Assembly: GCA_964494505.1 (NCBI GenBank)
Contig: CAZBRO010000033.1
Coordinates: forward strand, 1-57,008
DNA from: CAIYRG01 sp964494505
Lineage (GTDB): Bacteria > Pseudomonadota > Alphaproteobacteria > Micropepsales > Micropepsaceae
Length of the DNA: 57,008 bases
Direction: 5' to 3'
Shown piece by piece: positions 14,495-23,287 of this stretch. A program made the position numbers and the translations under genes. Position 1 is the stretch's first letter. Each line of letters begins with the position of its first letter. Under the pieces are notes generated by a model, which was not told the DNA's origin, searched no databases, and saw only the letters and a list, made by a program, of their open reading frames with translations.

Positions 14495-15790
14495 TTACGC
14501 CGAGCGTGTCGCATGAGGAGCGGGAATGCTCCCTTCCGAGGTTTCTTTTTCGGCCAGGGGCACGTCCGGACGCAGGAAAAAGGCCAGCGCCGCGCCCAGC
14601 AGCAGCAGCAGAATCGAAGCAACGAAAGGCACGGTCCAGGTGCCCGTGACATCGATCATGGAGCCGAAGAATACCGGCGAGACGATGCCGGCGAAGGCGG
14701 AGCCGAAATTCATCATGCCGCTGGCCGAACCGGCAAAACGCGGCGCGATATCCATGGGCACCGCCCAAATCGGGGCCACGATCAGCTCGGCGCAAAAAAA
14801 GGCCAGCGACAGACAAAGTGCCGACACGGTCAGATCGTGCACCAGGATCACCGGGATCAGGAACAGACAGGCGCCGAGGAAGCCTGCAACGATGACGCTC
14901 CGCCGCGCCAGCACGAGGTTGCCCGTACGGCGCAGGATGCGGTCGCTCGCCATGCCCCCCAGCGTGTCGCCGACCACACCCCCGAAGAAGACGCCCGACG
15001 CGTATATCGCGGTGCTTCCTATGGGGAGGTGGTAGTTCTGCACAAAGAACGACGGGATCCAGGTCAGGAAGAGCCAGAGCGTCCAGCCGTAACAGAAATT
15101 GACGGCGGTAGCGGGCAGGATGCGGCGAGCGAGCGCGAACCAGGGAACGGTGCGGCTCCGTTCCTCGCGGCGCCGCGGCAGGATCGCGAGGTCGTTGGGG
15201 GTGACGGATGGGTGATCGTTCGGTGAGTCGCGAAAATAGGCGAACCAGATCGCCATCCAGATGAGGCTGATGCCGGCCAGGATGAAGAAGGACACCCGCC
15301 ATGACGCCCAGCCGATAAGTGCTGCGACGATCACCGGCGTGACGAAATTGCCGAGTCTGGCGAAGCTGTGGGTGATGCCTTGGGCAAAGCCCCAGCGGCC
15401 GGTGGGCGTCCAGCTCGTCATCGCATGTGTTGCGGTCGGAAGGGCGGCGCCTTCGCCGAAACCAAGGGCGACACGCGCGGCGAACAGCGAAACGAATCCG
15501 CCGACCATGCCGGTGAGCGCGGTCGCGGCGCAGACGATCAGAATGGAAACGCACAGCGTGCGGCGCGCGCCGAAGCGGTTTCCCAGCCAGCCGCCGATCA
15601 ACTGGAACGCCGCATAGGGATAGGCGAAGGCCGAGAAGGCAAGCCCGAGCCGGGTGTTGCTCAAACCGAGCTCGCTCTGGATCAGGGGCGCCGCGGTCGC
15701 GATGTTCACCCGGTCGACATAGAGGATGAGGTACATGGCGCAGAGCAGCAGCAGCACCGTATCGGGAGCGGTCAGCCTGAGCTTTCGCAT
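14495..15790 (-). CDS. MFS transporter, anion:cation symporter type
   Basis: 431 residues from ATG 15790, with about 12 membrane helices. The MFS signature loop between helices 2 and 3 is seen as GGWLGNRFGARR, and the N-terminal helix carries LYVDRVNIATAAPLI, typical of the ACS family (hexuronate, tartrate and similar organic acids). Its ATG overlaps the enolase-family stop (TGATG), so the two are coupled. With the dioxygenase upstream this forms a three-gene uptake and catabolism operon. The imported acid is not evident. Confidence 0.9.
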   Translation of the reverse strand: MRKLRLTAPDTVLLLLCAMYLILYVDRVNIATAAPLIQSELGLSNTRLGLAFSAFAYPYAAFQLIGGWLGNRFGARRTLCVSILIVCAATALTGMVGGFVSLFAARVALGFGEGAALPTATHAMTSWTPTGRWGFAQGITHSFARLGNFVTPVIVAALIGWASWRVSFFILAGISLIWMAIWFAYFRDSPNDHPSVTPNDLAILPRRREERSRTVPWFALARRILPATAVNFCYGWTLWLFLTWIPSFFVQNYHLPIGSTAIYASGVFFGGVVGDTLGGMASDRILRRTGNLVLARRSVIVAGFLGACLFLIPVILVHDLTVSALCLSLAFFCAELIVAPIWAVPMDIAPRFAGSASGMMNFGSAFAGIVSPVFFGSMIDVTGTWTVPFVASILLLLLGAALAFFLRPDVPLAEKETSEGSIPAPHATRSA

Positions 15791-16947
15791 CAAAACGCTA
15801 CCCGATCGGGTCGAACCACATCGCCTTCGTCGCCGCTTCCGGCGGCGCCTCCCCCGTAAAGGGGGGAGGAAAGGCGCGCTGTAAAGCGTTCGGCGTGAAT
15901 TTCGTGGGCCTTCAACACGTCGCGGTCGACAGACGGCGCGTAGCCGCGCGGCAGGAGCAGCGCGCCGTTCGAGAATACAAGCGGCTCGGTAAAAAGGCGT
16001 GTCTTGGGTTTCAGGAACCCGTTGAACTCGCCGGCATTGCGGATGGTGGTGCGTGCCACGCACGCCTCCATCCAGCAGCCGATTTCACCGCCAAGTCCGT
16101 CGCCCAGAACCGGCTCCATGCCGCATTCGCGCACGCGCATCAGCGCATCGTGCAGGAGATCGAGACCGCCAAAGCGTTTGAGCTTGAGCTTGCAGAATTT
16201 GACGTTGGGAATAGTCCCGGCGCGGTCGATGTCCGCGTTTGCGCAAATCGGCTCATCCAGCATCAGCGGGACTTTGGAGACGCTCGCCACATGCGCATTG
16301 GCGTCCCAATCCTCCGCTGCGCAGGGTTGCTCGAACAGCTCGATGCCATGGGGATCGAGACGTTCGGCGAACCAGCAGGCGTCGGCTTCCGAATAGGCGC
16401 GGTTGGCATCGAGCCGCATCGTGGCGCGGCCGTCTATGGCCTGTTGGACGGCGGCAACCAGGGCCAGATCGGCACGCGCATCCTTGCCGACCTTGATCTT
16501 GAAGGTGCGGAAGCCGTCAGCGAGACGGCGCTCCACTTCGTCTTGAGCGGCGTCCGGATCGGTGCTGCCAAAGGGCGTCAGCAGCGGGAGGCGCGAGTCC
16601 GTTTCGACGTTCAGCAAAGGATGGCCTTCGAGCATCTCGATGGCGGTCAGGAGCGCGGTCGCGGCGACCTTGCTCATCGCCATGTTGGCGGCGACCATGG
16701 CCTTGGCTTCGCGGGTGTCCTTGCCGGCGAGATTTTCGGCGTGCGCGGAACAGAATGCCCAGCCGCCTTCGCGCGTCTCGCTGCTCGACCCGGGCGAGAT
16801 ATGCCCCTCGCCCCAGCCGATACGCCCGTCCGGGGAGCGCGCCTCCACGACGAAGGGCTCGAATTCGGTGAAGGTGCGATAGGAGAGCCGATAGGGACGG
16901 ATCAGCGGCAGGCGCAATTGCCGAAGGACGATCTCCTGCACGATCAT
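15790..16947 (-). CDS. Enolase-superfamily (mandelate racemase / muconate lactonizing enzyme-like) protein with repeat-derived C-terminus
   Basis: 385 residues from ATG 16947. An N-terminal capping domain precedes the barrel. KxK acid/base lysines appear in TFKIKVG, metal ligands in MRLDANRAY, ELFEQP and MLDEPI, and a second-side lysine in CKLKLKRFGG, the muconate lactonizing subgroup pattern. It abstracts an alpha proton from a carboxylate (racemisation, epimerisation or cycloisomerisation). The last 25 or so residues (SSPLYGGGAAGSGDEGD...) are encoded by a two-hairpin repeat element (15831-15869) that also occurs at the right edge of the window. The tail was probably added by insertion of that element. 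Confidence 0.88.
   Translation of the reverse strand: MIVQEIVLRQLRLPLIRPYRLSYRTFTEFEPFVVEARSPDGRIGWGEGHISPGSSSETREGGWAFCSAHAENLAGKDTREAKAMVAANMAMSKVAATALLTAIEMLEGHPLLNVETDSRLPLLTPFGSTDPDAAQDEVERRLADGFRTFKIKVGKDARADLALVAAVQQAIDGRATMRLDANRAYSEADACWFAERLDPHGIELFEQPCAAEDWDANAHVASVSKVPLMLDEPICANADIDRAGTIPNVKFCKLKLKRFGGLDLLHDALMRVRECGMEPVLGDGLGGEIGCWMEACVARTTIRNAGEFNGFLKPKTRLFTEPLVFSNGALLLPRGYAPSVDRDVLKAHEIHAERFTARLSSPLYGGGAAGSGDEGDVVRPDRVAF
15831..15869. repeat. Two-hairpin intergenic-type repeat inside a coding region
   Basis: CGCCG-cttcc-GGCGG is followed by CCTCCCCC-gtaaa-GGGGGGAGG. The same two-hairpin design (GGCGC-ttc-GCGCC then CCTCCCCCG-taaa-CGGGGGAGG) forms the 48-bp tandem repeat at 56898-57008. 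Here it codes for about residues 360-372 of the enolase-family protein. Confidence 0.75.
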
Positions 16948-16964
16948 GGCTGAACGCGTCCTTC

Positions 16965-17819
16965 TCAGGCGATCCGCTCTTCGCCTTTGATCTGTGTACG
17001 GTGCATGATGCGCCGGGCATTCTCGTCGAAGGGATCGCGCCGGTGCAGGACGGCGAGATTGTTCCACATCAGCACGTCGCCGACGCGCCATTCGTGACAC
17101 ATGGTGAAGCGGGGCTGGGTCGCGTGCGCCCACAGCTTGTCCAGCAAGGCATCGCTTTCGGCGACTTCAAGGCCAAGGATATAGCTGTTGTGGCGGCGGC
17201 CGAGATAAAGCGCGCGCCTTCCAGTGCGGGGATTGGCGCGCACCAGCGGGTGCACCGCGCCTCTGGTTTCGCGCACGTCAGCGACTTCGGTATAACCCTT
17301 GCGCAATTGGCCCGCACTGTTGCGCGAGGCGTCGTGCACGCTGCGCTTGCTTTCGATGGCGCTTTTGAGGCTTGGCGGGAGCGCCTCATAGGCCGCGTAC
17401 ATGTCCGCGAAATAGGTGTTGCCGCCGCCGTTCTTCGGGATCTCCAGCGCGTGCAGAATGGCAGCCTTGGGCGGCACGTCGATATAGGTCATGTCGGCGT
17501 GCCATACCGCCTCGCCTGCGCCCAATCCGCCGATCGGCCGGCCGTTCTCGACGACATTGGAAATCACGTTGATCTCGGGAAATTCCTTGTTGAACGGCTC
17601 GCCATAGGGATTGGGTCCCGGCGGATCGAGAGCGCCGAAGTTCAAGCTGAACGCCAGCAATTCGGGGTCGGAGAGGTGCTGATTCCTCGCGACGACCACG
17701 AGATGGCGTTCCAGCGCATCAAGGATCGCGAGTCTGTCTTCGGGCTTCAGCGGCTTGGAAAGATCGAGCCCCTGAAGCTCGGACCCGAGCGTCTCAAAAT
17801 TCCTGATCGATATCCCCAC
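16965..17819 (-). CDS. TauD/TfdA-family Fe(II)/2-oxoglutarate dioxygenase
   Basis: 284 residues from GTG 17819 (VGISIRNFETLGSELQGLDLSKPL). Iron ligands are the WHADMTY HxD pair and the distal His in DVLMWNNLAVLHRRDPF; the 2-oxoglutarate arginine is in RRIMHRTQI. The fold and length fit TauD/TfdA enzymes that hydroxylate and cleave sulfonates, aryloxyacetates and similar acids. Longer starts would overlap the USP gene. It heads the operon with the enolase-like and MFS genes, implying uptake and oxidative opening of an organic acid. Substrate unknown. Confidence 0.88.
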   Translation of the reverse strand: MGISIRNFETLGSELQGLDLSKPLKPEDRLAILDALERHLVVVARNQHLSDPELLAFSLNFGALDPPGPNPYGEPFNKEFPEINVISNVVENGRPIGGLGAGEAVWHADMTYIDVPPKAAILHALEIPKNGGGNTYFADMYAAYEALPPSLKSAIESKRSVHDASRNSAGQLRKGYTEVADVRETRGAVHPLVRANPRTGRRALYLGRRHNSYILGLEVAESDALLDKLWAHATQPRFTMCHEWRVGDVLMWNNLAVLHRRDPFDENARRIMHRTQIKGEERIA

Positions 17820-17934
17820 AGGCCGGTTTCCCGCGTTTTCGTTCCGGAGAGAGTAGCCCACCTTCAGCCCGCAAAGAAGCCGCTGATCCGGATAGGAAAA
17901 CCACTCGATTCGATGGGAAGCGGGGACGCGCTGT

Positions 17935-18813
17935 TCAGTGCAGCAGAAACAGCGGCAGGTCGCAGACGTCGAGCATCTCGCGCGTGAATCCGCCGAGCAC
18001 GATTTCGCGAACCCGGCTATGGCTGAAAGCACCGGCGACCAGCAGATCGGCGTTCAATTCCTTGGCTTCGTGCAGCAGGGCTTGGGGCGCACCATGGGTT
18101 GCGGCCTTAAGACCGCGCGTTTCCACGGGAATACCATGCCGGGCGAGATAGCGGCCGAGCCGGTCGGCGGATTGCGCGCACATGTGGGCTTCTTCTTCGG
18201 CTCCTTCCGCAACGCTCAGCACGAGCACTTTCTTGGCCCGCAGCAGCAGGGGCATCGCGGCAGTGACGGCGCGCGCGGCCTCGGCTGTCTCCTTCCAGGC
18301 AATCGCAATGGTGTGTCCGATGCTGGTTACTTCGGCGTTCGGAGCGAGCAGCAGGGGGCGACCGCAATTCACCAGGAAATTGGCGATCGCGGCGGGAGCA
18401 TATTGGCCGTGTTCCGGGGCACGCGCGAGCACGAGAAGATCGGCAAAGCGGGCCGTGGAAACCACGGCCTCGACGGGATTGCCTTCGATCTCGCGCCAGG
18501 ACGCCACAACACCGCTGGCGGAATTACCATAAGCGTGCGCCCCGAAGTGACGTTCATAGAATGCGTCGAAGGCCGTTCTTGCGGCATGGGCTCTGGCTGC
18601 GGCCTCTTTTTCAAGCGCATGAATGAGTTCGCGATTGCCCATGCGCGAGCCGAACTGACGCACCGCGGCGGCGACAACGAGTTCCATCGCCTCGGGCCGG
18701 ACATGAAGCGCCTCGATTGACGCGCTGAACGGCCAGCCGACGATATTGGCGGCTTCCAAAGCGCGGGCATCGTTTTCGAAACCCGTCAGCGGCACCAGGA
18801 TGTTCTTGAGCAT
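17935..18813 (-). CDS. Universal stress protein, tandem two-domain
   Basis: 292 residues, about twice the single-domain length. The N-terminal domain starts LKNILVPLTGF; the second has IAIAWKETAEAARAV and ends ADLLVAGAFSHSRVREIVLGG, the USP phosphate-binding loop region. ATG 18813 has AAAGGGA upstream and starts the first beta strand; the ATG at 18840 is less likely. A box resembling FNR/FixK sites is centred 57 bases upstream. Such two-domain USPs are often induced by low oxygen or stationary phase. Confidence 0.9.
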   Translation of the reverse strand: MLKNILVPLTGFENDARALEAANIVGWPFSASIEALHVRPEAMELVVAAAVRQFGSRMGNRELIHALEKEAAARAHAARTAFDAFYERHFGAHAYGNSASGVVASWREIEGNPVEAVVSTARFADLLVLARAPEHGQYAPAAIANFLVNCGRPLLLAPNAEVTSIGHTIAIAWKETAEAARAVTAAMPLLLRAKKVLVLSVAEGAEEEAHMCAQSADRLGRYLARHGIPVETRGLKAATHGAPQALLHEAKELNADLLVAGAFSHSRVREIVLGGFTREMLDVCDLPLFLLH

Positions 18814-18863
18814 GCGCGTTCCCTTTCGCGTCCCCCTCATAGCGGGTCGGGGGGCGCGGCCGT

Positions 18864-18877
18864 TTGATCTTGCTCAA
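18864..18877 (-). promoter_or_regulatory. FNR/FixK-like operator upstream of the two-domain USP
   Basis: TTGATCTTGCTCAA matches TTGAT-N4-ATCAA at nine of ten fixed positions. Its centre is about 57 bases before the USP ATG (18813); with class II spacing (-41.5) the transcript would start near 18829, leaving a short leader that contains the ribosome site. Control of USP genes by FNR/FixK/Anr proteins is well known. The Crp/Fnr gene at 13209-13979 is a possible but unproven partner. Confidence 0.5.
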
Positions 18878-18908
18878 GCTTTCGAGCGATTTTGCGCGTG
18901 AGAGCGGC

Positions 18909-19340
18909 CTAGGGGACCACGAGCACCTTGCCAGGTGCCGCACTGACCAGCTTTTGCGAAACGCTTCCGAGCAATAGGCCGCTCACCCGGCCCCGGCCGC
19001 GTTTGCCGACAACGACGAATTCGGGATTTTCCCGCTTCGCGATTTCGAGCACGAAGCCGGCCGGATCGCCGAGCCCTCCATGGCAGCTTATGTCTCTAAC
19101 GCCGAGGGCCTTCGCCTTTTCCTGCGCCCGCGTCAGAATCTCGGAGGATGCCGCGTAAAGCACTTCCTCCATGCTCGCGTTGTCGGGGAGCGCGGCCGAG
19201 CTGACCGTGCCATGGGGATAACCCTGCTCGACCGTCACGATGATCAGGCCGGAGGAATAACGCTTTGCGAGTTCGATGGCGGTATCGAGCGCACGCTCGC
19301 CGCCGTCCGAACCGTCTATTGCCACCAGCACGCTCTGCAT
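18909..19340 (-). CDS. Universal stress protein, single domain
   Basis: 143 residues with the UspA fold. MQSVLVAIDGSDGGERAL opens it and the ATP-binding G-x2-G-x9-G(S/T) loop is visible as GKRGRGRVSGLLLGSVS. This marks the ATP-binding (MJ0577-like) subgroup. It lies upstream of the two-domain USP on the same strand, 96 bases apart, with the FNR-like box between them. Confidence 0.92.
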   Translation of the reverse strand: MQSVLVAIDGSDGGERALDTAIELAKRYSSGLIIVTVEQGYPHGTVSSAALPDNASMEEVLYAASSEILTRAQEKAKALGVRDISCHGGLGDPAGFVLEIAKRENPEFVVVGKRGRGRVSGLLLGSVSQKLVSAAPGKVLVVP

Positions 19341-19407
19341 ATCCGACCTTCGTTTGCGCGGACGCGCGCAGGCGTCCTCAGTCTGGCTACACGATTTCCG
19401 CGGGCGA

Positions 19408-21672
19408 TTATATGGCCCCGGCCAGCGCCCGCTTCACGCGGACGGGCGTAAAGGGGACGCGCCGGAGCCGCACACCAGTCGCATCGAACACCGCATTGCC
19501 GATGGCCGCAGGGACGAGGCCGAGCGCCATTTCGCCCGCCCCCGAAGGTGCGGCTTCCGGCCTGTCGATCAGGTGGATTTCGATCGACTGCGGCACGGAA
19601 TCGATGTGCAGCACCGGGTAGGTCGCCCAATCGACGCTCGTGACCATGTTGGCATCGAATGTCACCTCTTCGAACAGGGCCCGGCTTGTGCCGTAAACGA
19701 GCTGGCGGTCGACGACATGGCGCAGCGTCTCGGGATTGACGATCAGTCCGCAGTCGTGCGCGCAGACATAGCGGACGGGTTCGATCACGCCGGTGTCGCG
19801 GTGCACGCGCACCTCCGCAATCAGCGCAATGAAGGTATCGAAATGACGGCGGAACGCGATGCCCCGTCCAACCACCACATTCGCGTCACGCCGGTCGGTG
19901 CGCGGGCCCGGACGCGGCGTCCAGCCATACTCCTTGGCGGCCCGTTCCACCGCCGCACGATCACGCGGATGGGTGAGATAGCGCAGGCGGAACGCGACCG
20001 GGTCCGCGCCGGTCCCGGCGGCGAGTTCGTCGATGAAGGATTCGCTGCCGAACAGGATCGGCGGGCCATAGGGGTCGCGCAGATGTGTCGTGCGCATGGG
20101 CGAGGCGCGGTCCATCAGAGGCGGCACGATTTCCCAACCGAGCTGCCAATGATCGAAATCGTAAGACGCCTTCGGAATTTCAAAGGAGAGCTCCGGCTGC
20201 AGCTTGACGCCCATCAGATGACCGGCGAGCACATGGGCGGCGCGGCCCTCATTGGTCGCCGTGTCGAGCCGCGAAAACGCCTTGCTGATGTTTTCGTAGG
20301 CGATCACGTCGCCGGCTGCATTCAGCCCCGCGCGGCTGCGGTTGACGGAGGCCGTGCCTTTCGGGTCCCAGGCGAGGCCCTCGTGGCGCATATATTGGAC
20401 ACGCACCGGACGCTTCAGATGCTGCGACAGCACGGCGGCATCGGCCGTCGCATCGCCCTGATCGTTGCGGCCATAGGAGCCGGTGCCGAACATCCAGACG
20501 GCGCGAACCTTTTCCGGCGGCATGCCGAGAAGGTCGGCAATGCCGTCGCGTGCATAATGCGGCTTCTGCGTGCTGGTCCAGACGGTGGCCGAATCGTCGC
20601 GCACGTCCGCGAGCCCACAGGCCGGACCGGTACTGGCATGAGATTGGGTCGGGTATTCGTACTCGCCCTCGACGATGCGCACGGCCTGTTTCAGCCCCTC
20701 GTCGAACGATCCCTTCTGCGCCTGAATGGTGCGCTTGATGACGGGGCTCTTGCGGATGTGATCGTGCAAGGCCTCATGGCCGGGGAAGTTCGGATGGGAC
20801 TCCGACCATGTCACCTTCAGGCGCTCGGCGGCACGAACCGCGTTCCATTCCTTGGGCGCCACCACCGCGAGCAGGTTCTTGATCCACACGATCTGCGCGC
20901 CGGGAATATCGCCAATGGACGTCTCATCGACCGACACCGGCACGGCACCTGCGACTTTCGGACGGATCATGCGGGCGTGCAGCATGTCCGGCAGCCGCAT
21001 GTCGGCCACCATGTCGAGCTTGGCGAACACCTTCAGAGGAAGATCCTTGCGGCGAAACGACTTGCCGATGGTCTTGAACGCGCCCGGCTCCTTCAGCGGC
21101 GGCGTGCCGGTGACGTTCAGCTCGTTGCCATATTTGCCGTTCCATTCGACATGGGAATCGAAATAGCGGCCGCCGATCAGTTCGGCATAGGAAATGCTCT
21201 TCGTGGAATCATTCGCCGCGTGAATCACACCATCGACGACAGTCAGGCGGGCCGAGGGGACGCCCAGCTTCTTTTCGGCCATGCCGAGGAGGAGCCTGCG
21301 AGCTTCGGCGGCGCATCCTCGGAGCAGCAGGCCGCTGCGCGAAACGCCGAGTGCGCCAGACGCGCCGCCCATGTTCACCGTACGGGCCGTGTCTGAGATC
21401 ACCATACGGACGCGTTCGAACGGCACGTCGAGTTCATCGGCGACCATCTGCGCGATGGAGGTTTCGAGTCCCTGCCCGCCATCGATGCGGCCGTAGAACA
21501 CGGTCACGGTCCCGTCCGGCTCGATGGCGAGATAGGAGTCGAGGCGATCCGGGGTCAGTGGCGGTTTCGCGGATGCCGCGGCTGCGGCCGCATGATCCGG
21601 CAAGGCCAGCGCCACGATGAGCGCGCCCGATGCGGCAATGAAAGCGCGTCTTGTGAGGTCCGGTTCGCCCAT
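19408..21672 (-). CDS. Molybdopterin-binding subunit of an aldehyde/isoquinoline-type oxidoreductase (IorB-like)
   Basis: 754 residues, full length for the IorB type. A twin-arginine signal (DLTRRAFIAASGALIVAL) indicates export of the folded, cofactor-loaded enzyme. Moco-domain landmarks include GRIDGGQGLET, VNMGGASGALG, FGTGSYGRNDQGDA, and the catalytic glutamate in GAGEMALGLVPAAIGNAVFDATG. It hydroxylates N-heterocycles or oxidises aldehydes, passing electrons through the 2Fe-2S subunit encoded just upstream. A periplasmic cytochrome would normally accept electrons; none is adjacent. Confidence 0.9.
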   Translation of the reverse strand: MGEPDLTRRAFIAASGALIVALALPDHAAAAAASAKPPLTPDRLDSYLAIEPDGTVTVFYGRIDGGQGLETSIAQMVADELDVPFERVRMVISDTARTVNMGGASGALGVSRSGLLLRGCAAEARRLLLGMAEKKLGVPSARLTVVDGVIHAANDSTKSISYAELIGGRYFDSHVEWNGKYGNELNVTGTPPLKEPGAFKTIGKSFRRKDLPLKVFAKLDMVADMRLPDMLHARMIRPKVAGAVPVSVDETSIGDIPGAQIVWIKNLLAVVAPKEWNAVRAAERLKVTWSESHPNFPGHEALHDHIRKSPVIKRTIQAQKGSFDEGLKQAVRIVEGEYEYPTQSHASTGPACGLADVRDDSATVWTSTQKPHYARDGIADLLGMPPEKVRAVWMFGTGSYGRNDQGDATADAAVLSQHLKRPVRVQYMRHEGLAWDPKGTASVNRSRAGLNAAGDVIAYENISKAFSRLDTATNEGRAAHVLAGHLMGVKLQPELSFEIPKASYDFDHWQLGWEIVPPLMDRASPMRTTHLRDPYGPPILFGSESFIDELAAGTGADPVAFRLRYLTHPRDRAAVERAAKEYGWTPRPGPRTDRRDANVVVGRGIAFRRHFDTFIALIAEVRVHRDTGVIEPVRYVCAHDCGLIVNPETLRHVVDRQLVYGTSRALFEEVTFDANMVTSVDWATYPVLHIDSVPQSIEIHLIDRPEAAPSGAGEMALGLVPAAIGNAVFDATGVRLRRVPFTPVRVKRALAGAI

Positions 21673-21682
21673 GGCCGCGGCC

Positions 21683-22150
21683 TTAGGCTGTCTCTGCCGC
21701 GCGCTTCACCGCGCGGAGGGCCGCGCCGTGCGTGCCGCAGCGGCAGATGAGGGGTGCCAGCTCGCGTTTGATCTCGTCATCGGAGGGCTTGGGATTGCGT
21801 TTGAGAAGCGCGGCCGCCGTCATGATCCAGCCATTGATGCAGTAGGCACATTGCGAGACCTGCTCTTCCAGCCATGCCGTCTGCAGGGGATGGGGATGCT
21901 CCGGCGTGCCGAGGCCGGCCAATGTCGCGATTTTGCCGCGCGCCGCGGCCGACACCGGAGTGAGGCAAGAGCGGACCGCCACGCCGTCAAGATGAACCGT
22001 GCATGCGCCGCATTGGCCGAGCCCGCAGCCGAACCGTGGATTGTTCAAGCCGATTTCATCGCGCAGCGCATAAAGCAGCGGCATGTTCGGGTCATCGACC
22101 TCGATCACATGCGATTGACCGTTCACCTCGAGCGTCAGGCGCTCCGGCAT
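21683..22150 (-). CDS. 2Fe-2S subunit of the IorAB-type oxidoreductase
   Basis: 155 residues from ATG 22150. The plant-type cluster is CGLGQCGAC with a following Cys (RSCLT); the second cluster uses CAYC and CRCG in the four-helix domain. This is the standard small subunit of xanthine-oxidase-family enzymes (IorA, CoxS type). It lacks a signal peptide and would be co-exported with the Tat-bearing large subunit. The pair is separated by 10 bases and is divergent from the MBL gene at 22280. Confidence 0.92.
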   Translation of the reverse strand: MPERLTLEVNGQSHVIEVDDPNMPLLYALRDEIGLNNPRFGCGLGQCGACTVHLDGVAVRSCLTPVSAAARGKIATLAGLGTPEHPHPLQTAWLEEQVSQCAYCINGWIMTAAALLKRNPKPSDDEIKRELAPLICRCGTHGAALRAVKRAAETA

Positions 22151-22236
22151 CGGCGGCTTTCCCTTGGGACCGTGGGCTTGTAATATCAAAAAACACGGGT
22201 TTTCGACAGCTTGCCTGCGGAATGCGCGGGCAGGCG

Positions 22237-22279
22237 GTCTAGAAGCGCGAATCGCGCAAGGAAAAGGGAGAGATTTTCG
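22237..22279 (+). repeat. Duplicated leader of the first MBL gene, with palindrome GCGCGAATCGCGC
   Basis: These 43 bases, from GTCTAG to the start codon, are identical to 23245-23287 except for the last base. They hold the perfect inverted repeat GCGCGA-A-TCGCGC (22245-22257) and the ribosome site AAAGGGAG. Such strong conservation outside the coding region suggests a very recent duplication or a selected control element. Confidence 0.8.
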
Positions 22280-23176
22280 ATGAGATACCTCGCATGGACG
22301 GCTGTTGCGGCGATGGCGCTGCTTGTTGCAGGCGCAAACGCGGCCCAGCAGCAGGATTTTTCCAAGGTCGAAGTCAAGACCACCGACCTCGGCAAGGACG
22401 TCTATATGCTGGAAGGCGCCGGGGGAAATGTGGTCGTCGCAGTGGGCACGAACGGCGTCATCATGGTGGATTCGGAATTCGCGCCGATGCACGACAAGCT
22501 GAAGGCGGCCATCGCGAAGATCACCAACCTGCCGATCAGCTATCTCATCAACACGCATTATCACGGCGACCATACGGGTGGTAACGCGGCCTTCGGCAAG
22601 GATGGCGTCATCATTATTGCGCAGGCGAACGTGAAAAACCGGCTGGCAAAGCCAACCCCGGGTGCCAACGGCCAGACGCCGGCGGCCGCCCCGCCCGAAG
22701 CGCTTCCCTCGGGCGTCTACACCGACAAGACGACCATCGCGGTCGCGAACCAGAGTGCCGAGGTGATCCACGTTCCCAACGCGCACACCGATGGGGATTC
22801 GTTCGTCTATTTCCCGGAAGCCAATGTCATGGCCGTCGGCGATACCGGCGGGGCCAACCGCTATCCGAACATGGACGTGCGCGGCGGCGGCACCATCGAC
22901 GGCATGATTGCAGCGGCACAAGCCTTCGTGGACAAGGCCAACGACCGCACGAAGATCGTACCCGGGCACGGACCGCTGGCGACCAAGGCGGACTTCCAGG
23001 CCTATCACGACATGCTGGTGAAGATTCGCGACCGCGTGGCGGCGTTGAAATCGGGAGGCAAGACGGAGGATCAGGCCGTGGCCGCCAAACCGCTGGCCGA
23101 TATCCAGGCGGAGATCAAACAGGACGATATGGCGAGCGAGCGCGCGGTGCGCCTGGTCTACGAGACATTGAAATAG
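22280..23176 (+). CDS. Secreted metallo-beta-lactamase-fold hydrolase, copy 1
   Basis: 298 residues with a signal peptide (MRYLAWTAVAAMALLVAGANA). The zinc site is complete: NTHYHGDHTGG (HxHxDH), NAHTDGD, AVGDTGG and VPGHGPLA. The family includes quinoprotein relay (SoxH-like) and B1/B2-like periplasmic hydrolases; the substrate is unknown. ATG 22280 follows AAAGGGAGAG; upstream codons are not part of the protein. A paralogue with 43 identical leader bases follows directly. It is divergent from the IorA-like gene. Confidence 0.88.
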   Translation: MRYLAWTAVAAMALLVAGANAAQQQDFSKVEVKTTDLGKDVYMLEGAGGNVVVAVGTNGVIMVDSEFAPMHDKLKAAIAKITNLPISYLINTHYHGDHTGGNAAFGKDGVIIIAQANVKNRLAKPTPGANGQTPAAAPPEALPSGVYTDKTTIAVANQSAEVIHVPNAHTDGDSFVYFPEANVMAVGDTGGANRYPNMDVRGGGTIDGMIAAAQAFVDKANDRTKIVPGHGPLATKADFQAYHDMLVKIRDRVAALKSGGKTEDQAVAAKPLADIQAEIKQDDMASERAVRLVYETLK

Positions 23177-23244
23177 GCGGCTTACGCGCTCGGCACGCAT
23201 TCAACCTCACGTCGATAGTTTGCCTGCCGGGCGTAGGGCGGACC

Positions 23245-23287
23245 GTCTAGAAGCGCGAATCGCGCAAGGAAAAGGGAGAGATTTTCA
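23245..23287 (+). repeat. Duplicated leader of the second MBL gene
   Basis: This is the copy of 22237-22279, differing only in the last base; the palindrome GCGCGAATCGCGC is at 23253-23265. Upstream of it the two copies still share TTGCCTGC but soon diverge. The start codon it serves has changed from ATG to GTG. Confidence 0.8.

Noticed and set aside
14133..15554. A 473-codon minus-strand frame over the MFS gene
   Set aside because: It is Arg/Pro/His-rich and out of frame with the well-supported transporter.
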